A stretch of 64,000 nt of DNA from JAJRXR01 sp041987545 (GTDB taxonomy: Bacteria > Planctomycetota > Phycisphaerae > Phycisphaerales > UBA1924). Positions within the stretch are counted from its first letter, which is position 1. Every line of letters starts with the position of its first letter. The position numbers and the translations under genes are program-made. The notes beneath the pieces were generated by a model, which worked only from the letters and a program-made list of their open reading frames with translations, did no database searches and was not told the origin of the DNA. Below, piece by piece: positions 34,802-44,689 of the stretch. The stretch covers positions 62,001-126,000 of the forward strand of contig JBHIWH010000003.1 in assembly GCA_041987545.1 (NCBI GenBank), given 5' to 3'.

Positions 34802-37800
34802 CTATGCCCGACGTCGCCGGTCGTCCCGCTTGTTTAGCTCGACCGAGACCCCGCCCGTGAGCTGCACGCTCCCGGGGCCGAGGGCCTCGACCAGGGCCTT
34901 GACCGTGGGCGGGGTCATCGGCACCCGGCGCTCGCCCGGGGTCTCGACGGCCACCCAGGCGTCCTTCGTCTCGATCACCACGTCGATCGGCGCCCGCTCC
35001 ACGCCCTCGTCGCTCTCGGCCGCCGCCAGCTCGGCGATCCGCTCGACCGCCCGGCGTCCCGAGCCGTTGAGCCGCTGGTCCCGGAGCACCAGCCGCAGCC
35101 GCCCCTTCTCCAGGGGCATGCCGTCGATCGGCGCCATCCGGTCCACGACCAGCTGCCCCTCGCCCCGGGCGTGGTCCACGCGCCCGAGCACGAACTTGGG
35201 CGCGTCGTCCTCCAGCAGATGCCCGAACCGCTGGTAGCAGTCGGTGAACATGACGGCCTCGCCCGAGCCGGTCATGTCCTCGAGCGTCAAGATCGCCATC
35301 TTCTGCCCGGCGCTCCGCCCGTTGCGCACCACGATCGGGCGGCACGACTGCACCAGGGCCGCGACGATCACGCGCTTGTCCTGGGGCAACGACCCGACCT
35401 GGCCCAGGGGCGTCACCGGGAACGCGCCCGTCCACGCCGACCACTGTTCGAGTGGATGGCTCGAGACGTAGAACCCGAGCGTCTCCTTCTCCTGCCGCAG
35501 CGTCTCGGACTCGGACCAGGGCTCGACCCTGGCCAAGGGCGTCGCGTCCTTCTCGGGCGCCGGCGCCTCCTCGCCACCGCCGAGCCCGAAGAGCTGGTTC
35601 TGTCCCGCGGCCTTGTCCTGGGCGATCTTCTGGCCCGCCGCCACCGCCTGGTCGATCGTCGCCACCATCGACGCCCGCTCGTCCCGCGAGTGCACCGCGT
35701 CGAACGCGCCCGACTTGACCAGCGCCTCGATCGTCGCCTTGTTCACCGTCCCCGGCGGCACGCGCTCGCAGAAGTCGAACATCGACTCGTAGGGCTTCCT
35801 CGCCCCCCGTTCCCCGGCGTCGCCCGCCTGATCCCGCTCCGAGATGATCGCCTCGATCGCCTTGGCGCCCGCCCCCTTGATCGCCTTGAGCCCGAAGCGG
35901 ATGTGCCCGGCGTCCGCCCGCCGGGGCTCGCCGCCCTCATAGACCACCGTGAAGTCCGCGTCCGACAGGTTCACGTCCGGCGGGCGGACCTCGATGCCCA
36001 CCCGCGTCACCTCGCCCGTTGCCGGGTCGATCACCCGCGTGCGGCGGCAGTCCTCCAGGTACGGGATCCAGTCCGCGATCTTCTGCGCCTGGCTCTCGAA
36101 GCTCAGGAACGCGGCCATGTAGTGCGCCGGGAAGTACGTCTTCAGGTACGCCGTCTGGTACGCCACGATCGCGTACCCCGTCGAGTGCGACTTGTTGAAG
36201 CCGTAGCCCGCGAACTTCAGGATCAGCTCGAACAGGTTCTCGGCGTCCTTCTTGCCCAGCCCCTTCTTGCCCGCGCCCTCGACGAACCGCGGGCGGTTGG
36301 CGTCGATGACCTTGGCCTTCTTCTTGCTGATCGCCTTGATGAGCGTGTACGCCGAGCGCAGCGGGATCCCGCCCAGCTCGTGCACGATCTGCATGACTTG
36401 CTCTTGGTAGACCATCACGCCGTACGTCTCGGCCGTGAACTTGTCCACGATCGGGTGCACCTCGGGCACGTGGTCCTGCCCGTGCTTGCGCCGGTTGTAG
36501 TCCGGGATCAGGTCCATCGGCCCGGGCCGGAAGAGCGCGTTGGCCGCGATCAGGTCCTCCAGCCGGTCCGGCTTCATCTCGACCAGCAGCCGACGCATCC
36601 CGCCCGACTCGAACTGGAACACGCCCGTCGTGTCCCCCCGCCGGAACATCTCGAAGACGCGCTGGTCGGTGTAGCCCAGGCGGTCCAGGTCCAGGGGGTG
36701 GGGCCCGCCGTCGCCTTGCTCGCGCCCGGTCGCCCGCCAGACCTCGGCCTCGTCGAGCGTCTGGGCGATGATCTGCTTGCACCGCTCGACGACCGAGAGG
36801 GTCCGCAGCCCAAGAAAATCCATCTTGAGCAGGCCCATCTTCTCGCACGTGGGCCCGTCCCACTGCGTGACGACCTCGGTCTCGCCCGCGCCCGCCTGCT
36901 TGTACAGGGGCACGACCTCGTGCAGGGGCCTGGTCGCGACGATGACGCCCGCGGCGTGCACGCTCGCGTGCCGCGCCTGCCCCTCGATTACCCGCCCCGT
37001 GTCCACGACCCGCCTGGCCAGCTCGTCGGCGTCGTACGCCTTCCTGAAGTCCGGCTCCTGCTCGAGCGCCGCGTCCAGCGTGATGCCCAGCTGCTCGGGC
37101 ACCAGCTTGGCCAGCCGGTCCGCGTCGGGCAGGGGCATCTCCAGCACGCGCGCCACGTCGCGGATCGCGGCCCGGGCCTTGAGTGTCCCGAACGTGATGA
37201 TCTGCGCCACGTGCCCGTACTTCTCGCGCACGTAGTTGATCACGTCCCCGCGCCCGTCCTGGCACAGGTCGATATCGATATCGGGGTACTCGCTCCGGTC
37301 GGGGTCGGTGAACCGCTCGAAGAGCAGGCCGTAGTGCACCGGGCAGGCGTTGGACAGGCCCAGCACGTACCCCACCATCGTGCCCACGCCCGAGCCGCGG
37401 GCCAGCGCCGGGATCCCCCGCGCGCGCCCCCAGCTGACGAAGTCCCACACGATCAGGAAGTACGCGCTGATCGACTTGTCGGCCAGGATCTTCAGCTCGC
37501 GGTTCAGCCGCGCCCACTTCGCCCAGTCCTCGTCACGGCCCGCGTCGTCCGCTTCGCCCTCGATCTCGTCGTGCCGCGACCCGAGGATCGACGGCCCGTA
37601 CCGCCAGACCATCCCCGCCTCGCACAGCAGCCGCAGCGCCCGATCACACTCGAGCTTCAGCTCGTCCTGCCTCAGCGACGGGTCGGTCGCGGGCTTGAGC
37701 TCGATCCGCGAGCAGAAGTCCTTGAACCACGCCGTAAGGTCGCCCGAGTAGCCCGCGTCGTCGTGGGAGGGCAGCTCGTCGTCGGGGGGCGCCTGCACGA

Positions 37801-38785
37801 CGACCACCGGCGCGTGGCTGGCGCCGATGGGCAGCTCGACGTGGCACCGCTCGGCGATGGCGGCGGTGTTGGTCAGCGCCTCGATGCCCGCGTCGCCGTA
37901 CCGCTCGTTGTTGTACTCGTCTGCCCCGAAGATCTGCCACATCTCCTGGGGGCCCTTGACGTACAGCTCCTCGGGGTACCGCATCCGGGACTGGTCGCTC
38001 TTGACCTTGCCCGTCGAGATGCAGATCAGCGTGTCGTGCGCGTCGTGGTCGTCCTCCAGAAGAAAATGGCTGTCGTTGTCGCAGACGAGGGGCAGGTCCA
38101 ACTCGCGGGCCAGGCGGATCAGGTGCGGGTTGATCGAGTTCTGCAGCCCGATGTGGTGCTGCAGCTCGACGTAGAACCCGGGCCCGGCGTCCGAGCCCCG
38201 GAACGTCCGGGCGTGCCACTGTGCCGCCGCCACCGCGTGCTTCCACGCCGCCCGGTCCTTCTGCTGCTCGTACTCGACCAGGTGGTGGGCCAGCTCCGAG
38301 CCCAGGTGCCCCGAGATCGCGATCAGCCCCTCGGACCGCTCTTCCAGGATCGCCTTGTCCATCCGGGGTTTGAAGTAGAACCCCGTCAGGTACGCCTCCG
38401 AGCAGAGGTAGAGCAGGTTGGACCAGCCGGTCTCGTTCTCGGCCAGCAGCACCAGGTGGTGCCCGCCGTCCTGCACGCCCGTGAACGTCCGGTCCTTCCG
38501 GTCGCCGGGGGCGACATACGCCTCGACGCCGAGGATCGGCTTGATGCCCGCGGCCCGTGCCTTCTCGTAGAAGCTGACCGCCGCGTGGATGTTGCCGTGG
38601 TCGGTGACCGCGACCGCCGGCATCCCGAGTTCCTTCACCCGGCGCACGAGCTTGTCGAGGCGGTTGCCCCCGTCGAGCAGCGAGTACTCGGAGTGCAGGT
38701 GCAGGTGCACGAACGGCTTGTCTGCGGCGGTCCCGGGCGGCGCGACGCTGCCCGCCGAAGCCGTCTCCGCGGCGGTCATCCCCAT
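34802..38785 (-). CDS. dnaE: DNA polymerase III alpha subunit
   Basis: 1327 residues, slightly longer than E. coli DnaE. The PHP domain starts at once (VHLHLHSEYSLLDG near residue 26). The polymerase active-site region is YPDIDIDLCQDGRGDVI at about residue 500, followed by LKMDFLGLRTLSVVERC at about 655. Helix-hairpin-helix and OB-fold regions (KRVIVAALVQSCRPIVVRNG) lie near 1140. ATG 38785 has AGGA seven bases upstream; ATG 38779 is two codons in. The longer frame to 38923 lacks support. It is the main replicative polymerase; no polC was seen. It reads toward fic. Confidence 0.94.
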   Translation of the reverse strand: MGMTAAETASAGSVAPPGTAADKPFVHLHLHSEYSLLDGGNRLDKLVRRVKELGMPAVAVTDHGNIHAAVSFYEKARAAGIKPILGVEAYVAPGDRKDRTFTGVQDGGHHLVLLAENETGWSNLLYLCSEAYLTGFYFKPRMDKAILEERSEGLIAISGHLGSELAHHLVEYEQQKDRAAWKHAVAAAQWHARTFRGSDAGPGFYVELQHHIGLQNSINPHLIRLARELDLPLVCDNDSHFLLEDDHDAHDTLICISTGKVKSDQSRMRYPEELYVKGPQEMWQIFGADEYNNERYGDAGIEALTNTAAIAERCHVELPIGASHAPVVVVQAPPDDELPSHDDAGYSGDLTAWFKDFCSRIELKPATDPSLRQDELKLECDRALRLLCEAGMVWRYGPSILGSRHDEIEGEADDAGRDEDWAKWARLNRELKILADKSISAYFLIVWDFVSWGRARGIPALARGSGVGTMVGYVLGLSNACPVHYGLLFERFTDPDRSEYPDIDIDLCQDGRGDVINYVREKYGHVAQIITFGTLKARAAIRDVARVLEMPLPDADRLAKLVPEQLGITLDAALEQEPDFRKAYDADELARRVVDTGRVIEGQARHASVHAAGVIVATRPLHEVVPLYKQAGAGETEVVTQWDGPTCEKMGLLKMDFLGLRTLSVVERCKQIIAQTLDEAEVWRATGREQGDGGPHPLDLDRLGYTDQRVFEMFRRGDTTGVFQFESGGMRRLLVEMKPDRLEDLIAANALFRPGPMDLIPDYNRRKHGQDHVPEVHPIVDKFTAETYGVMVYQEQVMQIVHELGGIPLRSAYTLIKAISKKKAKVIDANRPRFVEGAGKKGLGKKDAENLFELILKFAGYGFNKSHSTGYAIVAYQTAYLKTYFPAHYMAAFLSFESQAQKIADWIPYLEDCRRTRVIDPATGEVTRVGIEVRPPDVNLSDADFTVVYEGGEPRRADAGHIRFGLKAIKGAGAKAIEAIISERDQAGDAGERGARKPYESMFDFCERVPPGTVNKATIEALVKSGAFDAVHSRDERASMVATIDQAVAAGQKIAQDKAAGQNQLFGLGGGEEAPAPEKDATPLARVEPWSESETLRQEKETLGFYVSSHPLEQWSAWTGAFPVTPLGQVGSLPQDKRVIVAALVQSCRPIVVRNGRSAGQKMAILTLEDMTGSGEAVMFTDCYQRFGHLLEDDAPKFVLGRVDHARGEGQLVVDRMAPIDGMPLEKGRLRLVLRDQRLNGSGRRAVERIAELAAAESDEGVERAPIDVVIETKDAWVAVETPGERRVPMTPPTVKALVEALGPGSVQLTGGVSVELNKRDDRRRRA

Positions 38786-38935
38786 GTCGACATCCTGTCT
38801 ACGAGCCGTCGCGGAGTGTACCGCGCCCGCCCCGCCGACCCCGCGCCCGGGACACCTTGCCCACACCCCGCCCCCGGACGCCCGCCCGGACCGCCCGAGC
38901 AACCGGGCGACGCCGAGACCCAACTACCATCCGGC

Positions 38936-39205
38936 GTGCCGACGATCCAGATCCGGACCACGAGCGAGGACGGGAGCACCAGCGTCGAGACCGGGCGCAT
39001 CGGGTGGCTCGGCCGCACGCTGTTCGCTGTCCTGGCGCTCGCCATCCTCGCCGTCGCCCTCGTGATCGCGATCCCTCTGGTGATCGCGCTGGTCGTCGTC
39101 GGCGCGATCGGGCTGGGCGTATGGCGCGTCCGCCGGGCGCTGGCGCGCCGGGCCGAGCTGGGCGGCGGGCGCCGAAACGTCCGCGTCGTCCGGCGCGATC
39201 CCTGA
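38936..39205 (+). CDS. Small membrane protein of unknown function
   Basis: 89 residues from GTG 38936, divergent from dnaE with a 150-base gap. A polar N-terminus (TIQIRTTSEDGSTSVETG) leads into two overlapping hydrophobic stretches (LFAVLALAILAVALVIAIPL and IALVVVGAIGLGVWRVR) and a basic Arg-rich tail. It is either one long hairpin or two transmembrane helices. No family was recognised. Confidence 0.6.
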   Translation: MPTIQIRTTSEDGSTSVETGRIGWLGRTLFAVLALAILAVALVIAIPLVIALVVVGAIGLGVWRVRRALARRAELGGGRRNVRVVRRDP

Positions 39206-39380
39206 ACCCGGGCCGCCGCCCCCGGAGCCCTTCTCGGACCGGCGTGTGGGGAACCCTCCGGCCTGCGCCGCCTGGGCGCCGGCGCGACCGGATCGGGTCT
39301 GCGCGTCCGTTCGACCCGCCCCCCCCGCCTTTTCGACCCTATGGGGCCAGATCCCGGGATCCGCCCCGGAAGGAGTCCCC

Positions 39381-41780
39381 ATGACGCGCCTGCTCCGACG
39401 TGCCGCGATCACCCTCGCCGCCTGCCTCGCGGCGCCCGCCGCCGCCGACGTCACCGCGCCCCCGATCGAGAGCGGGCCGCACGTCACGAACTTCTCGATC
39501 GAGGGCGGCAAGATCAAGCTCCGCGACGCGAGCAACGGCTATCTCATCATCGACGCGTGGGTCGGCCACATGTACGACCCCCAGCTCGCGTTCGCCGGCG
39601 ACACCATCCCCGACGCCGCCGTCGACGTCGAGTTCCAGGCCCAGCCCGCCGGCTTCGACGTCATCCTCACCGCCACCAACCACTCGGGCGTTCCCAAGCG
39701 GCTCGGCAGCTCCGACATCACCGGGTACAACCTCGGCAACTCCATCCAGGTCCTCAACATCTCCCGCGACGCCCCCCGCTGGGGCAACGCGACCGGCGGA
39801 TCGTTCAGCACCCAGGCCCGCCTCTACCCCAACCTCCTCTACTCCCCCATGGTCGGCATCCGCAACGACGACTACGCCATCGTCGTCAGCGCCATCTACC
39901 CCATCCTCGACTACAAGCACGAGGTCCGCTGCGGCGTCGCCTGGTGGGGCCCCTCCAACACCTGGCGCACCCAGTTCGACTTCCTCAACCTCGGGTTCGA
40001 GTCGGGCTTCGGACGCATGAACGACCAGGCCTACCTCCAGCCCGGCGAGACCCGCACCTACGTCATCTCCCTCCGCGTCACCAAGACCCCCGACGAGTGG
40101 GTCCGCGCCGCAACCCCCTACCGCGACTTCTTCCGCGCGACCTACGGCGGCGTCCACTACACGCGCAACGAGGGCGCCATCCGCGGCCGCCCCCTCGCCG
40201 TCGATGAGTCGCAGAGCCCCACCAATCCCGACGGCTGGGCATGGCCCGACGAGCGCCCGGACGTCCACGGCTACGGGCCCACCGTCGACGAGGCGCTCGA
40301 TCACTACGGGTGGGAAACCACCATGTTCTGGAAGCCGACGGGCCTCTACTACAACAACCCCATCCACAACTTCCCCTCGCAGGTTGCCTCACGATGGCTC
40401 GACGAGCCGGCGCTGGGCGACGCGACAAGCCCCGCGGTCGGGTTCCCGCGCATGGTCGCCGCCGGCCAGGGCGTCGGCTTCTGGTGGGGCAGGTCCACGC
40501 AGATCATGAACGGGTGGGACACGAACGACGTCCGCGACTTCGACCCCGACACGCCCGCCGACGCCGACGCCATCGGGCTCGAGGTCCAGCTCGCCGTCCA
40601 GGCCGGCGCCACCCGCCTGGGCATGGACACCTTCGACCTCTACCAGACCCCGCTCTGGAAGGCCTACGACTGGCTCACCGAGATGAAGGAGCTCTACCCG
40701 CAGCTCACGTTCGCCCCAGAGCCCATCACCTGCGACGTGCTCCACACGATCACCCCCACCTACCTCCGCCTCTACCACCGCGGCACGCCCGAGTCGCCCG
40801 ACGAGTTCTTCGACGTCTCGGCCCCCCACGAGCTGGCCGACTTCCTCCTCCCCGGGCACGAGACCTGGGGCGCCTTCCGCTTCGAGGGCTTCCAGCAGCT
40901 CTACGGGCGACTGCCCACCAACCCCGAGATCCTCCACTACACGCAGCTCGTCGCCTCCTGGGGCTACGTCCCGATCATCTCCTGCGACGGCGACCTGACG
41001 GCGCCCATCGACGTCGCCGACTCCTGGCTCGACTCGGTCCCCCCCGACCTGCACATCGACCCCGCCGACTTCCACGCCGACCCCACCGGCGCCTGGACCA
41101 ACGGCGACACCTGGCCCCCCGTCGACTCCCCCGACCCGCCCGACGACGACACCGGCGGCGATGACGACGACGACGTCCCCTTCATCGGCGGCGGCGGCGG
41201 CGGCGGCGGTGGTGGTGGTGGCGGCGGGGGCGGGGGCTCCGGCGACGACACCGGCGGCGACTCCTCCTCCGACGACGACAAGGACGACGGCGTCGGCACC
41301 ATCACCAACTCGCCCCCCTCCGGCGACGACGGCGGCTCCGGCGGCGGCGGTGGTGGCTCCGGCGGCGGTGGTGGCGGCGGCGGCGGTGGAGGCGGTGGCG
41401 GGGGCGGCGGCCTCACCTCCACGTCCTCCGTCGGCGGCGGCTCGGGCGGCGGCGGCGGGAGCTCCGGCGTCCGCACCTTCACCTCCTCCGCCAAGGCCCC
41501 CCTCCCCGACGACGAGCCCGAGCAGCAGATCGCCGACGCCGAGGGCGCCGACGAGCAGATCGACCCCGACGCCGTCCCCGAGGTCGAGGGCGAGGAGCAG
41601 CCGCAGCGATCCTCGGCCCGCGCGCCCAGCCGACGCCTCGCCATCCGCATCTCGAAGCCCGGGTTCGACCAGGAGCAGCTCTCGGCCGCCCGCAACCGGA
41701 TCCGGGTCGCCCAGGAACTCGAACGCCGCGCCAAGGTCCGGACCTATCTCGCCGACGCGCTCGCCGGCGACGACGACTAG
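39381..41780 (+). CDS. Large secreted protein with Gly/Asp/Ser-rich linkers, function unknown
   Basis: 799 residues. ATG 39381 follows AAGGAGT by five bases, and a signal peptide (RLLRRAAITLAACLAAPAAA) precedes the mature protein. The first 570 residues have glycoside-hydrolase-like strand patterns with many Trp and Tyr (VGFWWGRSTQIMNGWD, YGWETTMFWKPTGLYY), perhaps an alpha-galactosidase-type TIM barrel; this is only a resemblance. Residues 575-700 alternate poly-Asp and poly-Gly blocks, up to 17 Gly in a row. A C-terminal acidic then basic helical tail (RNRIRVAQELERRAKVRTYL) follows. It converges on the aminotransferase gene, overlapping its 3' end by four bases. Confidence 0.75.
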   Translation: MTRLLRRAAITLAACLAAPAAADVTAPPIESGPHVTNFSIEGGKIKLRDASNGYLIIDAWVGHMYDPQLAFAGDTIPDAAVDVEFQAQPAGFDVILTATNHSGVPKRLGSSDITGYNLGNSIQVLNISRDAPRWGNATGGSFSTQARLYPNLLYSPMVGIRNDDYAIVVSAIYPILDYKHEVRCGVAWWGPSNTWRTQFDFLNLGFESGFGRMNDQAYLQPGETRTYVISLRVTKTPDEWVRAATPYRDFFRATYGGVHYTRNEGAIRGRPLAVDESQSPTNPDGWAWPDERPDVHGYGPTVDEALDHYGWETTMFWKPTGLYYNNPIHNFPSQVASRWLDEPALGDATSPAVGFPRMVAAGQGVGFWWGRSTQIMNGWDTNDVRDFDPDTPADADAIGLEVQLAVQAGATRLGMDTFDLYQTPLWKAYDWLTEMKELYPQLTFAPEPITCDVLHTITPTYLRLYHRGTPESPDEFFDVSAPHELADFLLPGHETWGAFRFEGFQQLYGRLPTNPEILHYTQLVASWGYVPIISCDGDLTAPIDVADSWLDSVPPDLHIDPADFHADPTGAWTNGDTWPPVDSPDPPDDDTGGDDDDDVPFIGGGGGGGGGGGGGGGGGSGDDTGGDSSSDDDKDDGVGTITNSPPSGDDGGSGGGGGGSGGGGGGGGGGGGGGGGGLTSTSSVGGGSGGGGGSSGVRTFTSSAKAPLPDDEPEQQIADAEGADEQIDPDAVPEVEGEEQPQRSSARAPSRRLAIRISKPGFDQEQLSAARNRIRVAQELERRAKVRTYLADALAGDDD
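41187..41412. repeat. GGC/GGT-codon low-complexity tract coding poly-Gly
   Basis: The first block codes 17 consecutive Gly from 41187, and a second set (about 41337-41412) codes Gly runs broken by Ser. Poly-Asp blocks lie between. Such runs are prone to slippage and act as flexible spacers in secreted proteins. Confidence 0.7.
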
Positions 41781-42691
41781 CCGCCGACCGACGCCAGCCA
41801 GAACTCCCTCAGCAACCGGGCGACCTCGCCCGGTTTTTCATTGCCGATCGCCTCGCGCTCGACGCCCACGACCGACAGCGCGCCCCAGCTCGAGTTGGTC
41901 AGGATCAGCTCGTCGGCGCCCAGCACGTCGTCGATGCTCAGCATCCGACGCTCCACGCCCATCCCCCGCCGCTCGCACTCTTCGAGCATCTCCGCGCGAG
42001 TCACGCCCGGCAGCACCGGGCTGGGCAGCGAGCCCGCGCCGCCCACGCCCCGCTCCTCGCCCCGCGCGATCGGCGTCAGCACACGCCCGTCCTTGACCAG
42101 CAGCGCGTTGCTCACGCACCCGCCGCACAGGTGGTTGGTGACCTGGAAGACGAGCGCCTCGCCCGCCCCCTTGCCCGCCGCGGCCTGCAGCTCGCGCAGG
42201 CGCCACCAGTAGTTCAGCGTCTTGTGCCCCGCCGTCGGGTCCAACGGGTTCGCCCGCGCGTCGGCCAGCGTCGCCCGCACCCCCTGCTCGAACATCTCGT
42301 CGGGGTACCGCGTCACCGGCTGGGCCGCGACCATCACCGTCGGCGTGTGCTGGCTCCGGGCCGCGACCTCCAGCAAGCTCAGGTCGCCCCCGGTCAGCGT
42401 CACGCGCACCCGCGCCCGCTCGAGCCCGCTGGCCGCCACCGTCCGCCGCACGGCGTCGCCCAGCGCGTCGGCCCGCACCCGCTCGCTCAGCCCGAGGTCC
42501 CTGGCCGACCCGGCCAGCCTGGCCAGGTGCTCGTCGAGCCGATGGGCCCAGACGCCCGCCTCGTCCCCCCCGCCGCCGGTGGCCAGGAATGTCTCGAACA
42601 GCCCCACCCCGTGCTGGAGGCCCGCGTCGAAGGCCGCCACTCGGGCCGCGTCCCGCTCGACCAGCTCGCCGTTGAGAAACACGCTCGCCAT
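41777..42691 (-). CDS. Class IV aminotransferase (PabC/BCAT/DAAT-like)
   Basis: 304 residues starting at ATG 42691. The PLP-binding Lys lies in AGHKTLNYWWRLRELQ; the usual fold-type IV features GVGLFETFLA near the N-terminus and LFETF-like strands are present, and ILTNSSWGALSVV holds the 'TNS' phosphate-binding turn. Members include aminodeoxychorismate lyase, branched-chain and D-amino acid aminotransferases; the sequence alone does not choose among them, though PabC-like length and motifs make the lyase a fair guess. Its last codons overlap the secreted protein gene by four bases, and a plus-strand terminator lies inside its 3' part. Confidence 0.85.
   Translation of the reverse strand: MASVFLNGELVERDAARVAAFDAGLQHGVGLFETFLATGGGGDEAGVWAHRLDEHLARLAGSARDLGLSERVRADALGDAVRRTVAASGLERARVRVTLTGGDLSLLEVAARSQHTPTVMVAAQPVTRYPDEMFEQGVRATLADARANPLDPTAGHKTLNYWWRLRELQAAAGKGAGEALVFQVTNHLCGGCVSNALLVKDGRVLTPIARGEERGVGGAGSLPSPVLPGVTRAEMLEECERRGMGVERRMLSIDDVLGADELILTNSSWGALSVVGVEREAIGNEKPGEVARLLREFWLASVGG
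41815..41839 (+). terminator. Intrinsic terminator inside the converging aminotransferase gene
   Basis: Arms AACCGGGCGA (41815-41824) and TCGCCCGGTT (41827-41836) form a perfect 10-bp hairpin with a two-base spacer, followed by a TTTTTC run. It lies 35 bases past the stop of the secreted-protein gene, so it should end rightward transcription. In the other strand these bases encode part of NEKPGEVARLL of the aminotransferase. Confidence 0.75.
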
Positions 42692-42847
42692 GGGCGGAGC
42701 CTACGCCGACCCGCCCTCACGGCCCCCAGAAGGGGACCAGAGAATATTTCCAGATATCTGAGAGGAATGTTCCAGACATACAGAGAGGCGGTGGGATGGG
42801 ACGACCCGTCCGCGACTCTCGCCGCCTCTCACGCAAAGGAACACGCC

Positions 42848-44440
42848 ATGAACGCTCTCACGAACCCCAGCTCCCACCGCCACTCCCTGACTCTCTCCCT
42901 CCTCGCCGGCGCCGCCCTGGCCGCCGCCTCCCCCGCCGCCCTCGCCCAGACCTACGAGCGGGCCATCGGCGACCAGGGCCAGCAGCGCTCCGACTGGGTC
43001 GTCTCCGTCGGCTCCTCAGCCGTCGGCGGCTCGGCCCACGCCGGCTGGTCCGGCCCCGACACCGTCTCCACCGACATCTACGTCACCCGCCTCGACCCCA
43101 CCGGCGCCACCATGTGGGACACCCGCATCGGCGCCCCCACCTCCACCGACGTGGCCAACCGCGTCGAGCTCTCACAGACGCCCGACGACGGCTTCCTCGT
43201 CGCCGGCGAGTCCGGCTTCTTCAACCTGCCCGGCGCGATCCCCTTCGGCATCTCCCTCACCCGTCTCGACATCAACGGCAACATGCTCTGGACGCGCCTC
43301 TTCCAGGGCACGCCCTTCGCCGGCGGCTCCTTCGGCGGCACGGGCCTGGACGTGCTCGGCGGCAGCTCCTTCCTCTGCGGGCGCATCCAGCTCCAGTCCT
43401 TCGCCGACCAGGGCGCCGTCGTCCACCGCGTCGATGCCTCTGGAAACCAGGTCTGGGGCATGTACTACGCCGACTTCCTCGTCGGCCAGGCCAGCTACAA
43501 CTCCTTCCACGACATCGAGGTCGTGACGGACTCGGACGGGACCGCCTCGATCATCGCCGTCGGCTACGCCGCTCCCGCCTCCTGGGCCTCGCGCGACACG
43601 CTCGTCGTCAAGCTCGACTTCGCCGGCAACGTCCTCTGGGCCAACACCTACGGCCCGGACAACCACTCCGACGTCGGCATGGGCGTCGAGCCCGCCGCCA
43701 ACGGCGACATCCTCGTCACCGGCTACTCCAAGGCCCCCGGCGAGGGCGGCGGGACCTACATCATGCGGCTCGACCCGGCCGGCAACATGCTCTGGTGGAA
43801 GGACTACCTCGGCATCGACCCCTCCAACTCCATCCACGAGGAGCCGTCGGGCGACATCGTCGTCGCCGGCAACGCCAGCGACTTCAACACCGGCGTCCAG
43901 GACGCCGCCATCATGCAGGTGGACTCGTTCGGAAACCTCAACTGGGTCCGCCGCTACGGCGGGGACCAGAGCGACTACGGCGAGGCCGTCGACCTCGCTC
44001 CCGGCGGCTACGTCGCCACCGGCTGGGCCAACTCGTTCCTCTTCGGCGCCGCCGACGTCTACGCGATCGCCACCGATCCCAACGGCCTGACCGGCTGCGA
44101 GAAGGACTGGGACGTCGTGGTCACGCCGCGTCAGTACCCCGTCGCCGGTCACTTCTACGTCGGGCACGTGATCCCCGACCAGATCGACCCGCCCTTCGAT
44201 CAGGACTTCCCATTCCTCGAGAACGAGTTCGTCTGCTCCGACGACCCGGACCCGTGCCCGCAGTGCTCGGCCCAGTGGGCCGCCCCCTTCAACGTCTCCG
44301 ACTTCTCCGACATCATCGCATTCCTCAACGCCTTCAGCGTCTGCGACCCGTGCGCCGCGCAGCTCGCCCCGCCGCTCTCTTCCTGCGACTTCAACGACGT
44401 GCTCGCCTTCCTGAGCAGCTTCGCCCAGCCCTGCCCCTAG
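42848..44440 (+). CDS. Secreted SBBP-type beta-propeller protein with GC-type dockerin tail (tandem copy 1)
   Basis: 530 residues. ATG 42848 has AAGGA upstream; an earlier in-frame ATG at 42769 is unlikely. A signal peptide (SLLAGAALAAASPAALAQ) leads into repeated 'D-x-x-G-N-x-x-W' units: RLDPTGATMWDTRIG, RLDINGNMLWTRLFQG, KLDFAGNVLWANTYG, RLDPAGNMLWWKDYLG. These are SBBP-like beta-propeller repeats. A Cys-containing hinge (LTGCEKDW) precedes a dockerin-like duplicated tail (SDFSDIIAFLNAF, CDFNDVLAFLSSF). First of three tandem paralogues. Confidence 0.85.
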   Translation: MNALTNPSSHRHSLTLSLLAGAALAAASPAALAQTYERAIGDQGQQRSDWVVSVGSSAVGGSAHAGWSGPDTVSTDIYVTRLDPTGATMWDTRIGAPTSTDVANRVELSQTPDDGFLVAGESGFFNLPGAIPFGISLTRLDINGNMLWTRLFQGTPFAGGSFGGTGLDVLGGSSFLCGRIQLQSFADQGAVVHRVDASGNQVWGMYYADFLVGQASYNSFHDIEVVTDSDGTASIIAVGYAAPASWASRDTLVVKLDFAGNVLWANTYGPDNHSDVGMGVEPAANGDILVTGYSKAPGEGGGTYIMRLDPAGNMLWWKDYLGIDPSNSIHEEPSGDIVVAGNASDFNTGVQDAAIMQVDSFGNLNWVRRYGGDQSDYGEAVDLAPGGYVATGWANSFLFGAADVYAIATDPNGLTGCEKDWDVVVTPRQYPVAGHFYVGHVIPDQIDPPFDQDFPFLENEFVCSDDPDPCPQCSAQWAAPFNVSDFSDIIAFLNAFSVCDPCAAQLAPPLSSCDFNDVLAFLSSFAQPCP

Positions 44441-44539
44441 TCGGGACCGGACCCGGGTCCGACCCCGCCCCCGGGCCCGCTCGCACGCGGTCCCGGGCCT
44501 TCTTCTCTCCTCCTCATCCCGGCCCCAGGGCCGGGCCCC

Positions 44540-44573
44540 GCCCGGGCGGTTTCTCCCACCGCCCGGGCGTTTT
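44540..44573 (+). terminator. Intrinsic terminator after tandem copy 1
   Basis: GCCCGGGCGGT (44540-44550) and ACCGCCCGGGC (44558-44568) pair as a perfect 11-bp stem with a 7-base loop, followed by GTTTT. It lies 100 bases downstream of the first tandem dockerin gene and 117 bases before the next start. Confidence 0.8.
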
Positions 44574-44689
44574 CGCGCCCAGGGTGGATTTCGGGAAAGA
44601 AATGAGAGGTGGCTGAGAGACCCCGCCCCGGCGCGCAGAGACCAGTCGAGCCCGGAACACGCCGGGCCGCACACCGGAGGCAACCAGCA

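Noticed and set aside
35171..38935. Long plus-strand frame opposite dnaE
   Set aside because: It is antisense to a clear DNA polymerase III alpha gene, with Arg/Pro/Leu-rich composition typical of GC-rich shadow frames. Only the last 89 codons (from 38936) look real.
41187..41412. Poly-Pro frame on the minus strand opposite the Gly tract
   Set aside because: A mirror of the GGN codons; no independent start or domain.
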